Below are positions 1-5,501 of a stretch of 11,221 bases of DNA, piece by piece. This DNA comes from Bacillota bacterium (lineage in GTDB: Bacteria; Bacillota; Dethiobacteria; DTU022; JAAZDR01): the NCBI GenBank assembly GCA_012512705.1, contig JAAZDR010000262.1, forward strand, positions 1 through 11,221, read 5' to 3'. Under the pieces are notes generated by a model. It was given only the letters and a program-made list of their open reading frames with translations, searched no databases and was not told the DNA's origin. Both the position numbers and the translations under genes were made by a program. Numbering within the stretch: position 1 is the first letter of the stretch; the number at the start of each line of letters is the position of its first letter.

Positions 1-42
1 CCATCATCCTACCCCAATCTTTCTTAATTGACATTAACAAAC

Positions 43-63
43 CAAAAATTCAATTCATTTTTG
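43..63 (-). terminator. Weak AT-rich hairpin downstream of the radical SAM gene
   Basis: A 7-bp inverted repeat (CAAAAAT at 43-49, ATTTTTG at 57-63, 7-base loop) lies about 55 bases past the stop codon at 119. An alternative pairing of AATTCAA with TTGAATT is also possible in the same place. The stem is almost all A:T and is not followed by a clear T run on the minus strand, so it may be only AT-rich spacer. The rest of 1-118 shows no gene and nothing else recognisable. Confidence 0.2.
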
Positions 64-118
64 AATTAAAATATAAGCTAATTATTCGACACTTTAAATT
101 ATAAATCCTTTTAACAAA

Positions 119-1051
119 TTATAGTTTTCTATACAAAAATCCCTGATAACTTTTACGCCTCTTTAGCTCGCTCTCGATATCCTGAATGATTAATGATTTT
201 TGCTTTTCCCAGTGCGGGGCAAGCAAAAGGTCGTGGTCAAGAGTTTCGCCAACGAGGCGATGGACAACTATGCGGGGAGAAAGGTGCTCTAACAGATCAC
301 AGATTAACGGGATATATTCGTCCAAAGTTAAAGTCTGCACCTGGCCGCGAAGATAATCATTCGCAAGGGGGGTATTCTTCACCACTTGTAGGTGATGAAA
401 CTTTACGCCATCTACTGCCAATCTGTTTAATAGTTCCACAGTTTGCCGCATCTGCTCTCTTCTTTCCCCCGGCACGCCGAGAATAATATGTGCGGAAATA
501 AATATACCTCTTCCTTTTGTTTCTTGCACAGCTTTTATAAACGTTTCACAATCATGCCCGCGGTTGATCCTGTCCAGAGTTGCGTTATGGGCCGACTGCA
601 AACCATACTCCAACCAGAGATGGTACCGCTTGGCATAACCTTCAAGAATATCGAGGATTTCTCGATTAACACAGTCTGGGCGCGTGGCTATGGCCAAACC
701 GACAATATCCTCTGCTGCTGCAAGCGCCTGATCGTAAAGATTTCGCAAATGTTCCACTTCACCGTAAGTGTTTGTATAAGACTGAAAATAAACAAGGAAT
801 CTCGCTTTGGGATACTTCTTTTTCTTTTGCGCCCTTGCCTGCTCTACCTGCTCACGCACAGAGATCCCCTCTTGTGCCACAGCAAGGCTGAAACTGGGAT
901 TGTAACAAAATGTGCAACCCCCGGAGCCGATGGTGCCATCCCGATTTGGGCAGGTAAAAGCAGCATGAACAGGTATTTTATAGATCCGGTGGCCGAATCT
1001 TTTCCGAAAAAATTCGCTCAGGCGATAGTACCAACCATATTTTATAGCCAT
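119..1051 (-). CDS. Radical SAM protein, YhcC / TIGR01212 family
   Basis: This 310-residue protein matches the usual length of the YhcC-like radical SAM family, whose biochemical function I do not know. The cluster motif reads CPNRDGTIGSGGCTFC: Cys34, Cys46 and Cys49 (C-x11-C-x2-C), the wide spacing typical of this family rather than the classic C-x3-C-x2-C. These cysteines should bind the [4Fe-4S] cluster that cleaves S-adenosylmethionine. Further family-like stretches are ATRPDC (122-127), LEYGLQS (148-154), ILGVPGE (190-196) and the C-terminal APHWEKQK (278-285). I place the start at ATG 1051 because the protein then opens just before the conserved N-terminus (YRLSEFFRKRFG) and a GTGGGG stretch lies about 9 bases upstream. 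An in-frame ATG at 1117 would add 22 residues that do not look conserved. It stands alone, downstream of the AOR terminator. No signal peptide or membrane segment is visible, so it is probably cytosolic. Confidence 0.88.
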   Translation of the reverse strand: MAIKYGWYYRLSEFFRKRFGHRIYKIPVHAAFTCPNRDGTIGSGGCTFCYNPSFSLAVAQEGISVREQVEQARAQKKKKYPKARFLVYFQSYTNTYGEVEHLRNLYDQALAAAEDIVGLAIATRPDCVNREILDILEGYAKRYHLWLEYGLQSAHNATLDRINRGHDCETFIKAVQETKGRGIFISAHIILGVPGERREQMRQTVELLNRLAVDGVKFHHLQVVKNTPLANDYLRGQVQTLTLDEYIPLICDLLEHLSPRIVVHRLVGETLDHDLLLAPHWEKQKSLIIQDIESELKRRKSYQGFLYRKL

Positions 1052-1145
1052 ATGAATTACCCCACAAGCATTGCTAGGAACGAGTATTAACCGCATTCTG
1101 CCAATGCACATTAGCAAAACTGCTTCTCATTGTTAGTTAATAATA

Positions 1146-1174
1146 AGTATAGTTTACCATATGCACCGCTTAAA
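1146..1174 (-). promoter_or_regulatory. Possible sigma-A type promoter for the radical SAM gene
   Basis: On the minus strand a TATACT box (1146-1151) is preceded by TTTAAG (1169-1174) at exactly 17 bases. The -10 element is a good match and the -35 element a poor one. It lies between the upstream terminator and the gene, about 95 bases before the ATG, which is where a promoter is needed. The region is AT-rich, so chance matches are expected. Confidence 0.28.
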
Positions 1175-1215
1175 AACACTTACTCCTGTGCCTTAATTAA
1201 ACAATTTATTTAACA

Positions 1216-1251
1216 AAGCCAGGCCCTGTAGTTTTGACCAGGGCCTGGCTT
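1216..1251 (-). terminator. Strong hairpin terminator closing the tautomerase-AOR unit
   Basis: A perfect 13-bp inverted repeat (AAGCCAGGCCCTG at 1216-1228, CAGGGCCTGGCTT at 1239-1251) encloses a 10-base loop. On the minus strand the GC-rich stem runs into TTTGTTAAATAAATTGTTT, a T/A-rich tail consistent with factor-independent termination. It lies 114 bases past the AOR stop codon. The plus-strand side (AAAGCTTTAATT) is less U-rich, and no plus-strand gene needs it. Confidence 0.82.
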
Positions 1252-1365
1252 AAAGCTTTAATTATTAACCGTTATTGACTAACACGTGTTTACTATTGAA
1301 CCTGATGCGATCTACTCCGGAACATCTTTACCGATTACGCATATACCGCAACGAGCCCTGGCTTT

Positions 1366-3264
1366 TTAATTCGCCTTCAGCCTCTCTCCAACCCAGTCGA
1401 GATCGAGCGCTATCATTTTTGAGTTCCTGGGCCTGCCGTCCTCATCCCAACCGGAAAGCTCATAAAGGGTTTCCAGTGCCTGACGGTACTCTTTTTTATC
1501 GATTTTATTACCCTTGGTGTCGCCACTAGCAAGGGGCTCATGCATCCGTGGTGGCAGAAGGTCATCTTCTTTCGTCATCCCGCAAGCATTATTAAAGGCA
1601 CGCATCATCAACAAGCGGCGTTCACCAACCTTAGCCAGCTCAAGAAGACTGGTCTCCCAGCCAGTTACCGCATCAACAGCATCTACCAGTTCATTGTAAT
1701 TTATCGGCCGGGAAGGCGCCATACAGAACATGCAGATATCAAGGCAGTTGAGCATGCTGTAGATAATGCTGGTCTGATAAAAAAAGCTCACTTTTTTGGA
1801 ACCCAGATCGTCAAGCTCTACTCGTTCATTAATTCCCAGAGGCTTGAGGCGGTCGGCAACAAGGTCAGGTGCCGTTGGTGCGATATTAGGATCGTGTTCA
1901 CTGGCCATATGATCAGCACCGATCGGGGTCGTCCCGTAAGCAAGGGCAAGCGATCTCTTCACGCGTGGCTCATGCGCTGGGAACTCCAACCCTTTACAGT
2001 GGACAGCAAGTTTCTCAGACTCTGGCCCCAGCTTCGCTGCTATTCTTTTTACTCCTTCGGCCAGAAGATCCCCTACCCCTTCACGTCGGGCAATCTTTTC
2101 GATCAGCGGAACTAAAACCGAAGCGTTACCAAATTTAAGCTCCAGCCCATCAGCATCCTCTTTGCTGAGAATGCCGTTCTCATAACAATCCATGGCAAAA
2201 GCGATTACCGCACCAGTAGAAATAGTATCTAGAGAATATTTGTTACAAAGCTCATGGCCCTTGGCAACCGCGTTAATGTCGGATATACCGGTATAAGAAC
2301 CGAGGGCCGCTAGAGTTTCATACTCTGGGCCGCCATACCGGGGATCGATCTTATAGGGCTCCTCCGCTTTAACAGCTTTCTTACATACTACTGGGCAGGC
2401 GAAGCAGCCTTCGTCACCTGCAAACATCGTTTCATGGAAAGTTTGGGCGGAAATTTTGTCTGCATTTTCGAAATAACCAGTCTTCCAGTTATGCGTCGGA
2501 AGCTGGGATGTCGAATTCTGTGCGATGGGAGTGCCACCAGTGCCGAGTTGGCGTAATCTGCCCGTTCCAAAATCCTTAAACTTCTTGACAAAACTCCTCG
2601 CGATTTTCTTCACGGTTTCTGGATCTGCAACCTCTGGGAAATTATTACCCCGTACGGCAATCGCCTTTAGGTTCTTGGATCCCATGACCGCACCCAGACC
2701 ACCACGGCCGTTGGCGTCTCTTAGTTCATTCAAAATGCAGGCATAACGTACCATATTTTCACCGGCAGGGCCAATCCCGAGAACGCGAATCCGCTGATCA
2801 CCATTTTCCTGACGAATAATGTCCTGTGCCTCCCCGGTGACCTTCCCCCAAAGGTGGCCCGCGTCTTTTATTTCAACCTCACCATCATTTATCCATAGGT
2901 AAACCGGCTTAGGGGCTTTACCCTCCACCACTATAGCATCGTATCCGGCTGCTTTCAACTCTCTCCCCCAAAAACCACCGGCCTCGCTATCAAGGATACC
3001 CCCTGTTAAAGGTGAAACGCTAGTTACAGAGTGGCGTGTAAACCCGGCAATCCGTACACCAGTTACAACACTGCCACCAAAAACGATCACGTTTTGCGGG
3101 TCAAAAGCATCGGTTCCCGGCTTGACGTTTTGTAAAACATAATAAGCGCCTAACGCACCGCCACCCATGTAGCGACGATAAAACTGCTCATCTTTCTCCT
3201 CTACCCAGGTACTACCTTTGCTGAGATCAACCCTAAGGATTTTTCCATGGTACCCATAGGGCAT
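1366..3264 (-). CDS. Aldehyde:ferredoxin oxidoreductase (tungsten/molybdopterin AOR family)
   Basis: The 632-residue product has the full length of AOR-family enzymes. These interconvert aldehydes and carboxylic acids with ferredoxin, using a tungsten or molybdenum bis-pterin cofactor and one [4Fe-4S] cluster. The N-terminal AFOR domain (about 3-205) shows YMGGGALGAYY, TRHSVTSVSPLTGG and GRGGLGAVMGSKNLKAI. The cluster ligands are Cys287, Cys290 and Cys294 (CFACPVVC), with Cys511 in NCLDICMF as the probable fourth. The usual pterin motif before that cysteine (DxxGLC in Pyrococcus AOR) has Asn in place of Asp. I start at ATG 3264, because AAAGGAG lies 8 bases upstream (3273-3279) and the protein then begins MPYGYHGK like its relatives. 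A longer GTG start at 3273 would overlap that ribosome site. The gene follows the tautomerase gene by 27 bases and ends before a strong terminator. The substrate aldehyde cannot be read from the sequence. A broken second copy lies upstream. Confidence 0.93.
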   Translation of the reverse strand: MPYGYHGKILRVDLSKGSTWVEEKDEQFYRRYMGGGALGAYYVLQNVKPGTDAFDPQNVIVFGGSVVTGVRIAGFTRHSVTSVSPLTGGILDSEAGGFWGRELKAAGYDAIVVEGKAPKPVYLWINDGEVEIKDAGHLWGKVTGEAQDIIRQENGDQRIRVLGIGPAGENMVRYACILNELRDANGRGGLGAVMGSKNLKAIAVRGNNFPEVADPETVKKIARSFVKKFKDFGTGRLRQLGTGGTPIAQNSTSQLPTHNWKTGYFENADKISAQTFHETMFAGDEGCFACPVVCKKAVKAEEPYKIDPRYGGPEYETLAALGSYTGISDINAVAKGHELCNKYSLDTISTGAVIAFAMDCYENGILSKEDADGLELKFGNASVLVPLIEKIARREGVGDLLAEGVKRIAAKLGPESEKLAVHCKGLEFPAHEPRVKRSLALAYGTTPIGADHMASEHDPNIAPTAPDLVADRLKPLGINERVELDDLGSKKVSFFYQTSIIYSMLNCLDICMFCMAPSRPINYNELVDAVDAVTGWETSLLELAKVGERRLLMMRAFNNACGMTKEDDLLPPRMHEPLASGDTKGNKIDKKEYRQALETLYELSGWDEDGRPRNSKMIALDLDWVGERLKAN

Positions 3265-3272
3265 TAGCAACA

Positions 3273-3279
3273 CTCCTTT
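3273..3279 (-). promoter_or_regulatory. Ribosome binding site that fixes the AOR start
   Basis: AAAGGAG on the minus strand lies 8 bases from the ATG at 3264. Its last G is also the first base of an in-frame GTG (3273), so using that GTG would leave no free ribosome site. The ATG is therefore preferred. Confidence 0.7.
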
Positions 3280-3291
3280 GCATCTATACTA

Positions 3292-3477
3292 TTATTTATC
3301 GCTCATCAGCTCGCCGCCATCCCCAATATTGTGTTTGGCTATATCGCGAATGATTATTCTTACTGCCCCAGGTTCACAACCAATCGCTTCCACGATTGCT
3401 TCAGTGATACCCTTAACCATTTTCCTTTTCTTTTCCACACTACGACCTTCAATCATTTCAATCTGGACAATTGGCAA
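3292..3477 (-). CDS. 4-oxalocrotonate tautomerase family protein
   Basis: This 61-codon gene gives a 60-residue enzyme after loss of the start methionine, the normal size for a single-domain 4-oxalocrotonate tautomerase (usually a hexamer). It begins PIVQIEMIEGR. Counting from Pro1, the catalytic and binding residues Pro1, Arg11 and Arg39 all sit at the classical numbers, and the C-terminal GDGGELMSDK also fits the family. Phe50 of the Pseudomonas enzyme is Ile50 here. The activity needs proline at the N-terminus, so I use the TTG codon at 3477. AGGGTGG lies 6 bases before it, while the ATG at 3498 has no ribosome site and would bury the proline behind seven residues. Such enzymes move a proton between keto and enol forms of unsaturated 2-oxoacids, but the substrate here is unknown. 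The 27-base gap to the AOR gene suggests co-transcription and perhaps a shared aldehyde or enol substrate. Confidence 0.87.
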   Translation of the reverse strand: MPIVQIEMIEGRSVEKKRKMVKGITEAIVEAIGCEPGAVRIIIRDIAKHNIGDGGELMSDK

Positions 3478-3483
3478 TTTATA

Positions 3484-3496
3484 CCACCCTCTCCTC
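3484..3496 (-). promoter_or_regulatory. Ribosome binding region for the TTG-started tautomerase
   Basis: The minus strand reads GAGGAGAGGGTGG here. The AGGGTGG part (3484-3490) ends 6 bases before the TTG at 3477, a normal spacing. The upstream in-frame ATG at 3498 is preceded only by AT-rich sequence. This supports the rare TTG start. Confidence 0.6.
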
Positions 3497-3625
3497 ATTG
3501 ATATTTATATATATATTCGGCGTTTTAGTGCACTTTTCCTATCAAAGAGTTGAGCATCATATGAAAATCATAAATTACACCAATTAGCAATATTCTAAAA
3601 TAGCTTTATATAGCCTCTATCATTG

Positions 3626-3656
3626 ATTTACCCTAGCTAAATACGCTAGGGTAAAT
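3626..3656. repeat. Perfect 12-bp palindrome next to the broken AOR gene
   Basis: ATTTACCCTAGC (3626-3637) and GCTAGGGTAAAT (3645-3656) are exact reverse complements separated by 7 bases. There is no T run after the stem on either strand, so it is not a typical terminator. It lies 18 bases beyond the point where the AOR remnant ends and about 150 bases upstream of the tautomerase gene. It could be an operator for the tautomerase-AOR unit, a transcript structure, or a scar of the event that cut the AOR copy. The rest of the 3478-3674 spacer is AT-rich, and I found no convincing promoter in it. Confidence 0.65.
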
Positions 3657-3674
3657 ACCCAAAAATATTATCTG

Positions 3675-4412
3675 TTAATATGCAAGAGATTCGTATTCAG
3701 GATCGCCATACCGTAAATCTATCTCATAGGGTTTTTCAGCTTTTACTGCTTTCTTACAAACGACCGGACAAGCAAAGCAGCCTTCGTGACCAGCGAATAT
3801 TTCCTTTTGCACTGTGTCACCAGAAATGTTTCTGCCACCTTCAAGATAACCTGTCTTCCAATTTTTCGTTGGCAGTGAGGAAGTTTCATTCTGGATACCA
3901 AGGAAAGGTCCTGTTCCACCAGCTTTGAGGCCTGCCGTTCCGTATTCCATATATTTATTGACTCATCATTATTTTCTTTACGAATGATATCCTGAGCATC
4001 TCCGGTTACCCTACCCCAAATATGAGTGGCATCCTTTATCTCTGCCTTCCCGTTATTAAGCCAGAGATAGACCAGTTTCGGAGAACAACCTTGCACAACA
4101 ACTGCGTCGAAACCAGCTGCCTTTAGCTCTCTCGCCCAAAAACCGCCCGCTTCAGAGTCAGATATCCCACCAATCAACGGGGAGATACTAGTTACTGAAT
4201 GCCTAGTAAAACCCGCTATACGAGCACCCGTTACAACACTTCCACCAAAAACAATTACATTTTCCGGGTCAAAAGCATCAGTGCCCGGCTTAACATAATT
4301 TAAAACGTAATATGCGCCCAGTGGCACCCCCACCCATATAACGGCGATAAAACTGTTCGTCCTTTTCCTCCACCCATGTCTTTCCCTGGCTTGGATTAAC
4401 TCTTAATATCTC
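3675..4412 (-). pseudogene. Broken second copy of the aldehyde:ferredoxin oxidoreductase gene
   Basis: The translated pieces line up with the intact AOR from about residue 9 to residue 320. The first recognisable codons (EILRVNPSQG) follow an in-frame TAG at 4413-4415, and the conserved start MPYGYHGK is gone. The reading frame shifts by one base near 4324-4327, inside the YMGGGA/LGAYY motif. A deletion of roughly 200 bases near 3957-3966 then joins the equivalent of residue 157 to about residue 226 and changes the frame again. The cluster motif CFACPVVC survives, but the reading stops at PEYESLAY, so the whole C-terminal domain is missing. Over 101 bases around the cysteine motif I count about 76% identity to the intact copy, mostly with third-position changes. 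The two copies are thus old paralogues that were both under selection before this one decayed. It cannot make a working enzyme. Confidence 0.9.
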
Positions 4413-4443
4413 CTAACAAATTACTTATATGGGGCAATTAACC

Positions 4444-4500
4444 CAGATTTAACTTATAACATTTTAACACTGTTTCAAGAATATACAGTGTATAAATCTG
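4444..4500. repeat. Nested inverted repeat between the dehydrogenase and the AOR remnant
   Basis: An outer pair (CAGATTTA at 4444-4451, TAAATCTG at 4493-4500) encloses an inner pair (ACACTGT at 4467-4473, ACAGTGT at 4485-4491), all exact. The inner loop is 11 bases, and 15 unpaired bases lie on one side between the arms. There is no T run beyond it on the minus strand, so it is an unlikely terminator. It could be an operator, a transcript structure or the end of a lost element. The rest of the 4413-4533 spacer is AT-rich. A weak AT-only hairpin (4531-4545) overlaps the dehydrogenase stop and precedes a T-rich stretch. Confidence 0.5.
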
Positions 4501-4533
4501 AAATAACACAAAAGCAAAAAATATATCTAAAAT

Positions 4534-5451
4534 TTACATTAAATTAAGGGCCTTTAAAACTTTTTCAGCAATCTCCAAGGCAATTACTTGCTGCGATTCA
4601 TCCGTGGCTGCGCCGATATGCGGCGTGACGACGACATTCTCTAACTCAAACAGCCTTGATTTCCCCGGAGGTTCTTTTTCCATGACATCTAGACCAAGAC
4701 CATAGATACGACCTTCTTTGATGGCACGGTAGGCAGCATCTTCGTTGAGTATACCCCCACGACCCATATTGAGGATGATCACTCCCGGTTTCATCTTTTT
4801 GATGCGCTCTTCATTGATTAAATCGCGGGTGTCTTCTGTGAGTGGAGCATGTATTGAAATAACGTCAGCCCGTTCACAGAGGGTGTCGATATCTACTAGC
4901 TTCACTCCTACCTCTTTAGCAAGCTCGGGCTTCACGTAAGGATCAAAAGCAATAACATTCATATCAAATGCCTGGGCAAGCTTTGCTACACGGCTACCGA
5001 TTTTACCAAGGGCGATTATACCTAAGGCCTTATCTTTCAACTGCCTCCCCTGATAGGTATGCTTGTCCCACTCGCCTTCAAGCACCGAATGATAAGCAGG
5101 AACAATCTTGCGCGCAACAGTAATCATTAAGCCGATCGTTAGCTCTGGCACCGCATAGGTGCTTCCTGCGGGCACATTATATACCTCAATCCCTTTTTCT
5201 TTTGCATAGGCGACATCAATATGGTTTGTCCCGATTGCCCCGACCCCGATCACTTTGAGCTCTGGTGCATTATCGATGATCTCCTTGTTAATCCCTACAG
5301 CGCCACGAACAATGATCGCTTCTTTGTCATAGACATTGCGTATGAGCTCTTCATAAGAAGGATTATATAGTTCATGGAGATCAACTTTTTCTTTTAAAAG
5401 ATTCAGGCCACTGCTGTGAATTTTTTCCGCGATTAAAACTTTTTTCTTCAT
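4534..5451 (-). CDS. D-2-hydroxyacid dehydrogenase, phosphoglycerate dehydrogenase-like
   Basis: This is a 305-residue NAD-linked dehydrogenase of the D-isomer-specific 2-hydroxyacid family. The nucleotide site reads GIIALGKIG (144-152), with Ala147 in place of the first glycine of GxGxxG, and Asp170 suits NAD rather than NADP. The catalytic trio is present: Arg231 (NMGRGG), Glu260 (EKEPP) and His278 (TPHIG). The stretch IGTNHID (73-79) resembles IGTNQVD of E. coli SerA. There is no C-terminal ACT domain, so serine feedback of the classical kind is unlikely. A strong GAGGAGGA site about 6 bases before ATG 5451 supports the start. It is the last gene of the operon, 50 bases after the racemase-like gene. 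That position suggests it oxidises or forms the D isomer of the same hydroxyacid the racemase handles, for example 2-hydroxyglutarate, but 3-phosphoglycerate or another 2-hydroxyacid remains possible. Confidence 0.85.
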   Translation of the reverse strand: MKKKVLIAEKIHSSGLNLLKEKVDLHELYNPSYEELIRNVYDKEAIIVRGAVGINKEIIDNAPELKVIGVGAIGTNHIDVAYAKEKGIEVYNVPAGSTYAVPELTIGLMITVARKIVPAYHSVLEGEWDKHTYQGRQLKDKALGIIALGKIGSRVAKLAQAFDMNVIAFDPYVKPELAKEVGVKLVDIDTLCERADVISIHAPLTEDTRDLINEERIKKMKPGVIILNMGRGGILNEDAAYRAIKEGRIYGLGLDVMEKEPPGKSRLFELENVVVTPHIGAATDESQQVIALEIAEKVLKALNLM

Positions 5452-5500
5452 CGTTTCTCCTCCTCAACTTTATAATTAAAGTTATAATAATAGCGAAACG
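5452..5500 (-). promoter_or_regulatory. Nested hairpin around the dehydrogenase ribosome site
   Basis: Between the racemase-like and dehydrogenase genes an inner exact repeat (AACTTTA at 5466-5472, TAAAGTT at 5477-5483, 4-base loop) lies inside an outer one (CGTTTC at 5452-5457, GAAACG at 5495-5500). In the transcript the GAGGAGGA ribosome site (5458-5465) would lie in the internal loop, next to the start codon. This could tune translation of the last gene or mark an RNA-processing point. The stems are short and AT-rich, so chance is a real alternative. Confidence 0.35.
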
Positions 5501-5501
5501 G

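Larger units (their letters stand above)
1052..1365. other. Non-coding spacer between the AOR and radical SAM genes
   Basis: These 314 bases hold no believable gene on either strand. They contain, from right to left, a 3' untranslated stretch of the AOR unit, a strong hairpin terminator at 1216-1251, and an AT-rich leader of the radical SAM gene with a possible promoter at 1146-1174. The minus strand just after the AOR stop carries AAAAGCCAGGGC, which resembles one arm of the terminator. I could not assign it a role. No tRNA-like or riboswitch-like pattern was recognised. Confidence 0.6.

Noticed and set aside
443..1090. Long plus-strand open frame of 215 codons opposite the radical SAM gene
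   Set aside because: It mirrors a well-conserved minus-strand gene, has no recognisable protein motif and no ribosome site. It is a shadow of the real frame.
1351..1366. Second copy of a terminator arm just after the AOR stop, as a possible attenuator
   Set aside because: Only about 9 bases could pair with the terminator arm, against 13 perfect pairs in the terminator itself, and no leader gene or ligand site is visible.
1540..2115. Plus-strand open frame of 191 codons opposite the AOR gene
   Set aside because: It lies entirely inside the intact AOR coding region, which carries clear family motifs on the other strand, and no protein family is recognisable in it.
3478..3498. ATG start at 3498 for the tautomerase
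   Set aside because: It has no ribosome site upstream and would put seven residues before the catalytic proline. The TTG at 3477 explains both.
3482..3625. Promoter for the tautomerase-AOR unit
   Set aside because: Several TATA-like boxes exist in this AT-rich stretch, but none has a good -35 partner at 16-18 bases, so I did not call one.
3743..4333. A 196-codon frame taken as an independent gene
   Set aside because: It is the middle part of the broken AOR copy, read through the deletion junction into the wrong frame. The C-terminal 70 or so residues are out-of-frame nonsense.
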